A DNA stretch of 64,000 bases, from positions 3,224,001-3,288,000 of the forward strand of contig NC_014098.1 of assembly GCF_000092905.1 (NCBI RefSeq), given 5' to 3'. Below, in pieces: positions 33,381 to 41,169 of the stretch (its first letter is position 1; every line of letters starts with the position of its first letter). Source of the DNA: Kyrpidia tusciae DSM 2912. GTDB lineage: Bacteria > Bacillota > Bacilli > Kyrpidiales > Kyrpidiaceae. The translations under genes and the position numbers were made by a program. Under the pieces are notes generated by a model. It saw only the letters and a list, made by a program, of their open reading frames with translations. It searched no databases and was not told where the DNA came from.

Positions 33381-34091
33381 ATGAAGGTTTCCATTGGAAA
33401 AGCGGCCAAAGAGCTGGGAGTATCGCCAGAAACGTTGCGCCGCTGGGAAGCGGAAGGAAAGATCCGGGTGGAGCGGACACCTGGAGGTCACCGCCGGTAT
33501 GACCTGGCCAGCCTTCAGGGGTGGTCCCGAAAGGAGCCGGAGCCCAAAGAGCGCATCACGTTGGCCTATGCTCGGGTCTCCAGCCACGACCAGAAAGCGG
33601 ATCTGGTGAGGCAGGTGGAGTTGCTGGAGACCTTTTGCGCCGCAAATGGGTGGCGGTTTGAGGTCCTCCGCGACCTGGGGTCTGGACTGAACTATAACAA
33701 ACGCGGATACGCACCTGTTCTGCCGGGGACTTGGATCAGCTTCGGTTGGTCTGGACTGAACTATAACAAACGCGGATTGCGCGAACTCATCCGCTGGATC
33801 TGTTCCGGCGAAGTGGGCCGGTTGGTGGTCACCCACAAGAGCCGCCTGCTCCGGTTCGGGTCGGAGTTGGTGTTCTCGCTCTGCGAGCATTTCGGAACGG
33901 AGGTGGTGATCATCAATGCCTCGGAAGAGGCGACCTTTGAGGAAGAGCTGGTGCAGGACGTGCTGGAGATCATCACAGTGTTTTCGGCCCGGCTGTACGG
34001 GAGCCGGAGCCGATCGATTAGGGACATCATGAAAACGTTGAGGGAGGCGGCCGATGCCATCCGTCCTGAAAATGCTTCTGGAAGTGGATGA
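33381..34091 (+). CDS. tnpA: IS607-type TnpA, element 2, with internal 69-bp duplication
   Basis: 236 residues from ATG 33381. MerR-like HTH (SIGKAAKELGVSPETLRRW), serine recombinase domain (YARVSSHDQKADL), and FSARLYGSRSRS helix. The sequence SGLNYNKRG, part of the catalytic core, occurs twice because a 69-bp segment is inserted in frame between two 28-30-bp direct repeats (33681-33708 and 33750-33777). The extra 23 residues may disable or alter the enzyme. Confidence 0.85.
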   Translation: MKVSIGKAAKELGVSPETLRRWEAEGKIRVERTPGGHRRYDLASLQGWSRKEPEPKERITLAYARVSSHDQKADLVRQVELLETFCAANGWRFEVLRDLGSGLNYNKRGYAPVLPGTWISFGWSGLNYNKRGLRELIRWICSGEVGRLVVTHKSRLLRFGSELVFSLCEHFGTEVVIINASEEATFEEELVQDVLEIITVFSARLYGSRSRSIRDIMKTLREAADAIRPENASGSG

Positions 34092-35445
34092 ACACACGGC
34101 GGCGATTCTGGACGGGCAGTCGCGAATCGCCAACTGGCTGTACAACCGCCTGCTGGAGGAAGCGAACGAACTGCGCCGGCGGTTCCGGCAGACCCAGGAC
34201 CCGGCTGTGGGAAAGGTGCTGTACACCGAACGCGGCCTGCGGGACCGGGTTCCGGCGCTGAAGAAGGAGCGCCCGTTCCTGCGGACGGTGTATTCGTCGG
34301 TGCTGAAGAACGCGGCCCTGCGGCTGAGCGGAGCGATCCGGAAATACCAGAAGGCCCGCCGCGAAAAGGGGGCATCGAGCGTCGGCTGGCCGAAGTTCCG
34401 GTCGTGGAAGCGGGAATGGTTCTCCCTGCAATACGACGAGCCGTGGAAGGGGTACCGGTTGGAGGGCCGGAAGCCGGAGGTGTCCCTGGGGAAGGTGCTG
34501 GACGAAGGGACGGGCAAAGAGAAGCAAGCCCAGGTGACCGCCCATCTGGCGGAACCCTTGCCCGATTGGTTCGAGCCGGGAATGGTTCGCCAGCTTCGGA
34601 TCGTGAAGGAAGGGAAGCTGTTTTACGCGGTCTTCACGGTCAGGCGGCCTGTGCCGGCCCGGCGGCCTGTGGGGCGGGTCATTGCGATTGACCCGAACCA
34701 CAAGAACCTGGGCTACGGAGTGGGGACCGACGGGGTGGCGACGGAAATCCAAAACCCGTGGTTTCTCAAGATCCTGGACCGGCGAATCGACGAGCTAAAG
34801 TCCCTTCGGGACCGGTGCAAGAGGAAGTCCGTTCGGGTGGTGAGAGAAGACGGGACGGAGGCGTGGCTGCCTTCGCGGCGGTGGCGGAAGCTGAACGAGC
34901 GGCTGGACGAGCTGTGGCGGGTGCGCCGAGAACAGACGAAGACGTACCTGCGGACGGTGGCCAACCGGCTGTACCGGGAGTACGACGGGGTGTTCGTGGG
35001 GGACTATACGCCGCACGGCGGGGGAATCAGCCGGGGGATGCGCCGGGCGATGAACAACCAGTCGCTGATCGGCAGATTCAAGAAAACCTTGAAGTGGACA
35101 GCAACCCGATCCGGGAAAGTGTACGGCGAGTGGGACGAAGACGGGTCCACCCGGAGCTGCCATGCCTGCCACTACGAAGTGCCGGGCGGGATTCCTCCGG
35201 AGGTTCGGGAGTGGACCTGTCCGGAGTGCGGGACGCACCACATCCGGGACGAGAATTCGGCGACAAACGGGCTGGAACAAGTGCTGAACAACTTGGAGGT
35301 GCCTGGCTCGGGCCGTCTGGGAGACAAGATAGTCGTTACGACCAGGCGGGCTTGGCGGTTCGACGGTCTAGGGATCCAAGAGATTCCGGGGATTGTCGGC
35401 GGGCGGGTGGGAGATCACGCCGCCGGCCGCCAAGAAATCAAATGA
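34054..35445 (+). CDS. tnpB: TnpB-like nuclease, element 2, with rearranged RuvC site
   Basis: 463 residues; ATG 34054 after GGGAGG. RuvC D213 (VIAIDPNHKN) and D399 (IRDENSATNGL) are present, as is a normal zinc ribbon (C369, C372, C389, C392). At the usual RuvC-II glutamate position the sequence is VFVGDYTPHGG: G316-D317 replaces Glu. A candidate replacement Glu lies just before the zinc ribbon (E359 or E362 in GEWDEDGSTRSC). TnpB branches with relocated catalytic residues have been described, so activity is possible. The alternative is a nuclease-dead derivative. Confidence 0.85.
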   Translation: MPSVLKMLLEVDEHTAAILDGQSRIANWLYNRLLEEANELRRRFRQTQDPAVGKVLYTERGLRDRVPALKKERPFLRTVYSSVLKNAALRLSGAIRKYQKARREKGASSVGWPKFRSWKREWFSLQYDEPWKGYRLEGRKPEVSLGKVLDEGTGKEKQAQVTAHLAEPLPDWFEPGMVRQLRIVKEGKLFYAVFTVRRPVPARRPVGRVIAIDPNHKNLGYGVGTDGVATEIQNPWFLKILDRRIDELKSLRDRCKRKSVRVVREDGTEAWLPSRRWRKLNERLDELWRVRREQTKTYLRTVANRLYREYDGVFVGDYTPHGGGISRGMRRAMNNQSLIGRFKKTLKWTATRSGKVYGEWDEDGSTRSCHACHYEVPGGIPPEVREWTCPECGTHHIRDENSATNGLEQVLNNLEVPGSGRLGDKIVVTTRRAWRFDGLGIQEIPGIVGGRVGDHAAGRQEIK

Positions 35446-35969
35446 GGGACATGACAGTCCCGAACCCAAATCCTGCGCAAAGTGAGATTTGTGTAGGTTT
35501 GGGAGAGCGGCATCAGAAAATGGCTGGCAAACAGGTTCGCCTCGTTCTCCTGGGCCTTTACCTCGGACTCCTCCTCCACACGGTATACACTCAAATGCAA
35601 CAGGAGATGACCGAGTTCATGAGCCGCGCTAAAAATCCTGCGCTCCACAGAAATTCGATCCCAAGTATTCACCACGATAGCCGGTCCTCCATCCTCTTGA
35701 GCAAAAATCTGCTCTCGGCGATGAAGTTTCTTCGACGCGCGAAACCTCACAGACTTCAACGGTTTTATCGGCACCACCAGCTCCTCAAGTTTGACACCCA
35801 TGGCGGCGACAATGTCTTGGAGCGTAGATACCTTGGGACTCGAGATTCCATTTTCAATATTGCGATAAGCTGCCCTTGAGATGTTGGACATTTCCGCCAC
35901 TTCAACTTGAGACAATCCTTTCGACGCACGAATTCTCCTCAGATTGGCGGTGATGCATCCCGAGTTCAC
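35415..35969 (-). pseudogene. XRE-HTH/ImmA-type metallopeptidase, C-terminally truncated
   Basis: 184 codons from GTG 35969: an HTH_3 domain (LRRIRASKGLSQVEVAEMS, residues 10-28) and an ImmA/IrrE zinc peptidase domain with HELGHLLLH. After NEANLFASHFLMP the family sequence stops and an unrelated tail reads into IS607 element 2. Such proteins usually cleave a partner repressor or act as an antitoxin-like regulator. The zinc site is complete, but the protein is probably shortened by 20-50 residues. Confidence 0.7.
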
Positions 35970-36013
35970 ACACCTTCACACATTGCCAGCGCGCTGTATT
36001 GTCGCCGCCAAAC

Positions 36014-36042
36014 TCGACATCGATGCGCAGAATGGTTATAAT
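36014..36042 (+). promoter_or_regulatory. Promoter of the abrB-doc pair
   Basis: TCGACA (36014-36019), 17 bp, TATAAT (36037-36042). Confidence 0.65.
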
Positions 36043-36107
36043 ACATCAAACGGTTTTAACGACTGGCCGGATGAGTTTCGAAAATCCGCGATGCGGAGGT
36101 GATCCCA

Positions 36108-36359
36108 TTGCGCCCAGTGCGCCGGAAGGTGACGAAGATCGGCAACAGCGTCGGCATCACGTTCACAAAAGAGGCGCTGCAGGCTCTTGGCCTGGATATG
36201 GGGGACGAGGTCGAGCTTACGATCAACGAGTCAAACCGTGAAATCGTCATCCGCAAAGCGCCCAGCATTCCGCCGGGGCTTGACCCGCAGTTCTTCGACG
36301 TCTTGTCCGCCAACATCGAACGGTACCGGGAAACCATTGAAGGATTGAAGGACAGATGA
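36108..36359 (+). CDS. AbrB/MazE-type antitoxin of a Doc toxin
   Basis: 83 residues if translation starts at TTG 36108, which lies 8 bases after a perfect GGAGGTGA site. The upstream GTG at 36099 is inside that site and cannot be used with it. The N-terminus is basic (RPVRRKVTKIGNSVGITF), followed by an AbrB fold (GLDMGDEVELTINES) and an extended C-terminal tail (RYRETIEGLKDR) for toxin binding. It overlaps doc by 4 bp. Confidence 0.85.
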   Translation: MRPVRRKVTKIGNSVGITFTKEALQALGLDMGDEVELTINESNREIVIRKAPSIPPGLDPQFFDVLSANIERYRETIEGLKDR

Positions 36360-36748
36360 CTCGTTACCTGACGCCCGAAGAAATCATCGCCATCAACCTC
36401 CAGGTGATCCGGGAATTCTCCCCCAATGAACAGGCCGGAGTGCGGGCCCCCGAGTTGCTCGATTCAGCGCTGAACCGCCCGCGACAATCTGTCTTTGGAC
36501 AGGATGCCTATCCAACGATCTATGATAAGGCGGCCGCACTGTTTGAATCCCTCGTGCAGAACCACCCATTCCATAACGCAAACAAACGAACCGCATTCCT
36601 GGCACTGCTTCAATTCCTCAGCTATAACGGGTATACGTTCATGATGGAGCCAAAACAGGCGGAAGATTTTGTCGTGGATGTGGTCAATCACAAGTACGCG
36701 TTTGAGGAGATCGTCGGCGCCCTCCGCCGCCATGCCGGGCGGAGGTAG
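36356..36748 (+). CDS. doc: Doc-type toxin (Fic fold kinase)
   Basis: 130 residues with the Doc motif HPFHNANKRTA (H70-A80). Doc toxins phosphorylate elongation factor EF-Tu and stop translation; the antitoxin tail blocks the site. The length matches the family (about 125). Coupled to the antitoxin by ATGA. A broken copy of the pair lies at 23.6-23.9 kb. Confidence 0.88.
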   Translation: MTRYLTPEEIIAINLQVIREFSPNEQAGVRAPELLDSALNRPRQSVFGQDAYPTIYDKAAALFESLVQNHPFHNANKRTAFLALLQFLSYNGYTFMMEPKQAEDFVVDVVNHKYAFEEIVGALRRHAGRR

Positions 36749-36850
36749 GCAGGAACCACGCATCTTTTCAAAACATGCGTGGTTCCTGGGGGTCGGCGGT
36801 CCATCCAAGGGGAGGTTTTCCGCCGAAAGTCCATAACGGAAAAAATGATG

Positions 36851-36879
36851 CTGAAAATTGCCCGCTGTCCGGCTATAAT
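36851..36879 (+). promoter_or_regulatory. Promoter of toxin copy E
   Basis: CTGAAA (36851-36856), 17 bp, perfect TATAAT (36874-36879). Confidence 0.6.
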
Positions 36880-36956
36880 GAAAGGGCTCAGGACAGGCTC
36901 CATCAGGGGCGGCCCTCCCTGATCCCTGATTCCACAGGGAGAAGGGAGGTGGTGCG

Positions 36957-37046
36957 ATGAGCGTATTCGAAGCACTCATGGTGGCCATCAATGTAGCCAT
37001 GCTCGTCATCGCGATCATCAACGCCAATAGAAAAGACCGCCCCTGA
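36957..37046 (+). CDS. Holin-like type I toxin peptide, copy E
   Basis: 29 residues, MSVFEALMVAINVAMLVIA and IINANRKDRP, identical to copy B, with a normal promoter and GGGAGG site. Downstream, the sequence matches the other copies only to the antisense -10 box. The -35 region has been replaced through a deletion, so antisense control may be weakened. Confidence 0.72.
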   Translation: MSVFEALMVAINVAMLVIAIINANRKDRP

Positions 37047-37148
37047 TGCACCGGGCAAGCGGTCTTTTCGCGTAAACCGGAGGAGCCGCCCCTGAAAGGG
37101 CTCCTGGGCGGCCGTCGGTGTCCCCACACCGGCGGCCTTATTTTGTGT
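37030..37148 (-). ncRNA. Possible antisense RNA of toxin copy E
   Basis: The extended -10 element TGCTACGAT (37160-37155 for TACGAT) remains, but the TTGCTT -35 box of copies B and F is absent. Confidence 0.3.
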
Positions 37149-37166
37149 ATCTTTATCGTAGCATGC

Positions 37167-37228
37167 TTCTTGACCTGCCATCCCCCTTGCGGCGAACAGC
37201 AGCGTTTATCTCTGAGTTTATTGTACCC
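37167..37228. repeat. 61-bp repeat shared with 24384-24444
   Basis: Starts 6 bp after the antisense -10 box of copy E; in the copy B locus more than 200 bp separate the same two points. Confidence 0.7.
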
Positions 37229-37284
37229 AATGGGAACAAAAAATTCAACCTCCCGCAATCACTCAGTAGCACCTTCACAAACGA

Positions 37285-37400
37285 GTCATTACCTGAATTC
37301 CCGAAGCAGATTCACCACGATGGCTCTGGTGAATCCCAAACGGAGGAGGTGAAGCATCGTACACCCGTCCATCGATGACCTCTGGGACCACCGAACCCGC
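37285..37400 (-). pseudogene. Uma2-family endonuclease fragment
   Basis: Minus strand: EVIDGRVYDASPPPFGIHQ followed in a shifted frame by ESASGIQ, aligned to the N-terminus of the intact Uma2 gene next to it. Only about 35 codons survive. Confidence 0.65.
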
Positions 37401-37526
37401 TCCCGAGTTCCCCTGTCCTTTCAACCCTTCAGTGAGGCCGGCGCGAAGATACGCACCTGTGTCGAGTTCATCTGCTACACCCACGCGGGATATTTTCCCG
37501 GTTCGGTTCCAGACAAATGCTGTCAT

Positions 37527-38051
37527 TCAAAACACGTCTCTCAATTTGATGACGAGGTCGTCAAAGATGCGCACCGGTATTTCCCCATCCCCGCCGTACA
37601 CATCGGGCTGTTGAAACACATTGTCCTCCCAGTGATAGACCTCCACCGTTTCGTGTTCCGGATCGACGATCCAGTACTCTCTGACCCCCGCTGCACGATA
37701 TTTTATCATTTTGATGCCCCGGTCCTTCTCCGCCGTCGATTTGCCGAGTACTTCGACGATGAGATCTGGAGCACCCACGCAACCTTTCGGGCGAATTTTG
37801 CCCGGATCACAGATCACGGAAATATCCGGCTCCACGTGCTCATCGTCGTCCTCCTTCCACCACACGCCAAAGGGGGCCGGATAGGCAAAACATTCCCGCC
37901 CTTTCAGGTAGATGCTGAACTCCCGAAGCAGATTCGTCACAATTCTTTGGTGAATCTCGGACGGCGGAGGGGACATGTCGTATACCCTGCCATCAATCAC
38001 CTCATACCGTTCAGGCAAAATCGGCTGGCGTGGATCGTGAGCCTGCTGCAT
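37527..38051 (-). CDS. Uma2-family (PD-(D/E)XK-like) endonuclease
   Basis: 174 residues from ATG 38051 (an in-frame TTG lies 12 codons further up). Family features: EVIDGRVYDMSPPP near the N-terminus, EPDISVICDPGKI (catalytic Asp), DLIVEVLGKST (E-x-L/V) and YRAAGVREYWIVDPE. Uma2/DUF820 proteins are restriction-like nucleases common in mobile regions, with unclear biological roles. A second full copy is at 42.7 kb and a fragment adjoins this one. Confidence 0.85.
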   Translation of the reverse strand: MQQAHDPRQPILPERYEVIDGRVYDMSPPPSEIHQRIVTNLLREFSIYLKGRECFAYPAPFGVWWKEDDDEHVEPDISVICDPGKIRPKGCVGAPDLIVEVLGKSTAEKDRGIKMIKYRAAGVREYWIVDPEHETVEVYHWEDNVFQQPDVYGGDGEIPVRIFDDLVIKLRDVF

Positions 38052-38096
38052 CCCGCAACGTCCTTTCCACTCGTGTTTGGGATACAATGCTATTTT

Positions 38097-38298
38097 CTAG
38101 GGGCATTCCCCGAGGAGAAGACAGCGTTGAATGGCCTTTCCGCCAATCTCCATGGACATAATATGGTGTTTGCACGATTTTCGTTGATCCGTGTTCTTCG
38201 CCCCGTAATTGCAGGATTGCCCGCAATGCTTTTTCGCGCAGGCCTCGAAGTCGAAACACGTCTTTTTCTGCTTGAGCGGTGAATTCAACTCTGCTCAT
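38097..38298 (-). pseudogene. RelE/ParE-type toxin with frameshift
   Basis: ATG 38298 overlaps the antitoxin end by 14 bp and begins SRVEFTAQAEKDVFRLRGLR, a RelE/ParE N-terminus. After about 45 codons the original frame degenerates. A second frame continues with SMEIGGKAIQRCLLLGECP to a stop at 38097. A deletion of the central part is likely. Confidence 0.6.
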
Positions 38299-38551
38299 CC
38301 GGCGACTCCAAGTCTATACCCCAGCTGCGGGCGATATCGCGCAAGTCTCGGGTCTTCCCGGCCTTGTATTCGCGGATCGCGTGTTCAGCCAAGGCGTCAA
38401 AGGGATTCTCGCCTTTGACGATTCTCACGCCGTCGGCTTCCGGTTGAAGGTAAAACACATCGCCGGGTTTGGCGTGAAGGGCTTCGCGAATGCTTCGCGG
38501 CAGTGTCAGGCGTCCTTTCTCGTCCATGCGGACAGTGACCACTTTTGGCAT
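38285..38551 (-). CDS. AbrB/SpoVT-type antitoxin
   Basis: 88 residues from ATG 38551 after GGAGG. N-terminal AbrB fold KVVTVRMDEKGRLTLPRSIR (residues 3-22), then an acidic helical tail (FDALAEHAIREYKAGK). It appears intact although its toxin partner is broken. Confidence 0.78.
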   Translation of the reverse strand: MPKVVTVRMDEKGRLTLPRSIREALHAKPGDVFYLQPEADGVRIVKGENPFDALAEHAIREYKAGKTRDLRDIARSWGIDLESPDEQS

Positions 38552-38575
38552 GTTAAGTGCCTCCAGTATAGTGTG

Positions 38576-38590
38576 GTGGGATGGTCCCAC
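38576..38590. promoter_or_regulatory. Palindromic operator upstream of AbrB-type antitoxin
   Basis: GTGGGATGGTCCCAC lies between two TATACT-type -10 candidates on the minus strand, fitting autorepression. Confidence 0.5.
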
Positions 38591-38954
38591 GTATAGTATA
38601 CACCATAGCAAAACGAATGAGCAGTGGACAGAAGGAGAAGAAAACGGCAAAATATAGGCGGAATTTTAGACCCACAATCTAGCCGGAAAACGTATCGTGA
38701 CCGAACCTCCGATGGGCGGAGGGGACAGGGGGGACGACGGACCACGGCGTGGTCGCGTGTGCACCAGTCGTGCCGGTATGCTTATGGTGGCCAGCCAAAA
38801 GCCAGGCAGGACCAGTGTCCCTTCAGACAACCTTGATCTTCTTTTGCACGCGTAGAAGTCTGGCATGGCGGCTGTGCTTGCTGCTGGTCAGGAACAGGAA
38901 ATTTGTCAGGGCCGGCGCATTAAGTATCTGTTCACTTGGTTCAGCATTTGAGAC
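38591..38954. other. Non-coding spacer between two toxin-antitoxin loci
   Basis: About 360 bp. The right part (from about 38880) resembles the region upstream of the truncated phd at 32.98-33.05 kb. No gene was recognised. Confidence 0.4.
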
Positions 38955-38979
38955 TATAATATGGCTAGACAGTCTGGCT
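38955..38979 (+). promoter_or_regulatory. Promoter and operator of phd-vapC
   Basis: TTCACT, 18 bp, TATAAT (38955-38960), then the palindrome-like GGCTAGACAGTCTGGCT (38963-38979), matching the site at 33.06 kb. Confidence 0.6.
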
Positions 38980-39018
38980 AAATTCGCGCTTACCCATCTT
39001 GCGAGGGAAGGGACGGTC

Positions 39019-39270
39019 ATGGACAAGACCTGGCAGCTTCAGGATGCCAAAAATCGCCTCAGTGAACTTGTGAACAAGGCCATGCGGAACGGTCCGCAGA
39101 TGATTACGGTGCGCGGGAAACCCGCGGTCGTCGTGGTGTCCGTTCAGGAATATGAGCGTTTGGCACATCCAAAGGCCAGTCTGGTGGAATTTTTTCGAAA
39201 TTCCCCTCTGGTCGGGGTTGAACTGGACGTAGAACGAGTCCGGGACCATCCGCGGGAGACTGGACTGTGA
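39019..39270 (+). CDS. Phd-type antitoxin
   Basis: 83 residues: KTWQLQDAKNRLSELVNKA and TVRGKPAVVVVSVQEYERL form the Phd/YefM DNA-binding domain. The C-terminal region (VEFFRNSPLVGVELDVERV) should wrap around the VapC toxin. Coupled to vapC by GTGA. Confidence 0.88.
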   Translation: MDKTWQLQDAKNRLSELVNKAMRNGPQMITVRGKPAVVVVSVQEYERLAHPKASLVEFFRNSPLVGVELDVERVRDHPRETGL

Positions 39271-39704
39271 AATACTTACTGGACACCTGTGTCATTTCTG
39301 AACTGGTCAAGAAGGCTCCCGCTCCCGCAGTTCTGCGGTGGGTCGAGAACCAGGATGAGGAGAACCTGTATTTGAGCGTATTGACCCTGGGAGAACTGCA
39401 ACGCGGTGTAAGTAAATTGCTGGATCGCAGTCGTGCAGAACAATTGCAGGCGTGGTTGAATGATGACTTGACCCACCGCTTTCAGAGACGCATCTTGCCT
39501 GTCGACCAAAAGGTGGCAAAGGCTTGGGGAGAAATCAGTGGAGACGCGGCGCGGCGAGGAGAAACACTCCCTGTCATGGACAGTCTCATTGCAGCCACCG
39601 CCCAGGTTCACGGCCTGGTTGTGGTCACGCGAAACGTACGCGACATAGAACGTTGCCGCGTTCCGGTTACGAATCCTTGGCCGGACACGCGCGCCGACCT
39701 GTAA
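39267..39704 (+). CDS. vapC: VapC/FitB-type PIN-domain RNase toxin
   Basis: 145 residues starting at GTG 39267. PIN acidic residues: D6 (YLLDTCVIS), E43 (LGELQRG), D105 (LPVMDSLIAA) and D126 region (TRNVRDIE). VapC toxins cut specific tRNAs or rRNA. Complete and probably functional. Confidence 0.9.
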   Translation: MKYLLDTCVISELVKKAPAPAVLRWVENQDEENLYLSVLTLGELQRGVSKLLDRSRAEQLQAWLNDDLTHRFQRRILPVDQKVAKAWGEISGDAARRGETLPVMDSLIAATAQVHGLVVVTRNVRDIERCRVPVTNPWPDTRADL

Positions 39705-39795
39705 TCGCCCCCTCAAACGATGCGCGGTTCCCCAGGGCGACCCTTTATCCAGCACGCGATGGTTTGCTAAAAGTCTACAACCGGAGAAGATGCTA

Positions 39796-39824
39796 CTGAA
39801 AATTGCCCGCTGTCCGGCTATAAT
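39796..39824 (+). promoter_or_regulatory. Promoter of toxin copy F
   Basis: CTGAAA (39796-39801), 17 bp, TATAAT (39819-39824). Confidence 0.6.
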
Positions 39825-39902
39825 GAAGAGGCTCAGGACAAGGCTCCGTCAGGGGCGGCCCTCCCTGATCCCTGATTCCACAGGGGGAAGGGAGGTGGTG
39901 CG

Positions 39903-39992
39903 ATGAGCGTATTCGAAGCACTCATGGTGGCCATCAATGTAGCCCTGCTCGTCATCGCGATCATCAACGCCAATAGAAAAGACCGCCCCTGA
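39903..39992 (+). CDS. Holin-like type I toxin peptide, copy F
   Basis: 29 residues, MSVFEALMVAINVALLVIA then IINANRKDRP; differs from copies B and E by one residue. GGGAGGTGGTGCG lies just upstream. Promoter and antisense promoter are both intact, so this is the most complete copy of the B/E/F subtype. Confidence 0.75.
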   Translation: MSVFEALMVAINVALLVIAIINANRKDRP

Positions 39993-40095
39993 TGCACCGG
40001 GCAAGCGGTCTTTTCGCGTAAACCGGAGGAGCCGCCCCTGAAAGGGCTCCTGGGCGGCCGTCGGTGTCGCCAACACCGGCGGCCTTATTTTGTGC
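39976..40095 (-). ncRNA. Predicted antisense RNA of toxin copy F
   Basis: Minus-strand TTGCTT (40130-40125), 17 bp, TACGAT (40107-40102) with upstream TG; ends at the inverted repeat 39976-40015. Confidence 0.5.
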
Positions 40096-40210
40096 ATCTT
40101 TATCGTAGCATGAAAATATCCCCGAAGCAACGCAGGCTTTGCACCGGAACGGCTTCCAAGAATCACCTTAACAGCCGGAGACTGTCCGAGTCGTAGCCAA
40201 GTGCGAGACA

Positions 40211-40390
40211 AGCCCGGGCTTTCCCTCCTGTCGCTTGCCGATCTGTCCTTTGATGGCCGGTTTGTATCGACTCAAACTGAAGACCCGGCCTTACGATCAC
40301 CGCGTTGTGGACGGCGCCGAAGCTGCACAGTTCTTGGTCAGAGTTAAAGAGCTGATCGAAGACCCCGAAGCTTGGTTGCCGGAGGGCTGA
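40211..40390 (+). pseudogene. C-terminal fragment of a 2-oxoacid dehydrogenase E2 acyltransferase
   Basis: The frame ending at 40390 reads [17 protein letters not shown] and [14 protein letters not shown], the conserved end of E2 catalytic domains including the DHR active-site motif. The upstream part is missing; it joins the type I toxin module near 40211. Confidence 0.7.
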
Positions 40391-40596
40391 CGCGGCGCCG
40401 GGGGAGGGACGGTGCATCGAATGACCGGCCCGTCCGCATCCTTCGGCAGCGGGTGATCGTGTCGATTCAAAAAAGACGGCTGTTTTATCGCTTCTTTATC
40501 TCCTATTTACTCGAAATTCACAATCCTGCGGCGGTTGGCCTGTATACTGAACTCGTATGCCCGTTTGATGCGATCATGACGGAGGAGTGTATAAGC

Positions 40597-41169
40597 GTGA
40601 TCCCTGCTTCACGAGTTTCGGAAACATGGAACAAGATCCGGGAGCAAAAAGAGACGTTCATAACCGCGCGTACAAAGGCATTCCGTCACACCCTGGAACC
40701 TTTCTTGTACTTGTTGCCCGCAGCCGTCGTTTTTGCCGGTTTTGTCTTCTACCCCTTTTTCAAGACGTTATATATCAGTCTTTTTCTCACCAATCCCGAG
40801 GGGGAAATCGGCCGGGTTGTCGAACTGAAAAACTATGCCGCGGTCTTCACATCCCCCGAATACCTGAACAGCATCCTCGTAACGTTAAAATTTGTGATCC
40901 TTACCGTGCCGGCGGAATTGGTGATCGGCTTTGTCCTCGCCGTATTCGCCAATGTCCAATTAAAGGGGATCGCCGTGTTCCGCACCCTCTATGCTTTGCC
41001 GATCGCCATCTCTTCTGCCTCCGCCGCCGTGATCTGGATGCTTTTGTTTAACCCGGGGAGCGGATGGATCAATTATTTGCTGGGCCTGCGACGCCCCAGC
41101 AAGCCCTGGACGACGCGGAGAAGAGCATCAACAGTGCATTGGATAACTACAATCAGACGGTGGGGATGA
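40597..41169 (+). pseudogene. Truncated UgpA-like sugar ABC transporter permease
   Basis: GTG 40597, 9 bases after GGAGGAG, starts a permease N-terminus: LEPFLYLLPAAVVFAGFVFY (TM1), then four more helices through ISSASAAVIWMLLF and NPGSGWINYLLGL. At 41090 the sequence switches to another gene and the frame runs out at 41169. The remaining helices and the EAA loop are missing. The family imports sugars or glycerol-3-phosphate. Confidence 0.75.

Larger units (their letters stand above)
33313..35460 (+). mobile_element. IS607-type element 2 (approximate limits)
   Basis: The left limit is inferred from where the phd gene loses homology, just after GGTCGGG, compatible with IS607 preference for GG. 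The right limit is inferred from the end of tnpB and the point where the ImmA-like gene is cut. The rest of the phd-vapC pair is not found on the right side, so a rearrangement followed insertion. Confidence 0.6.
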
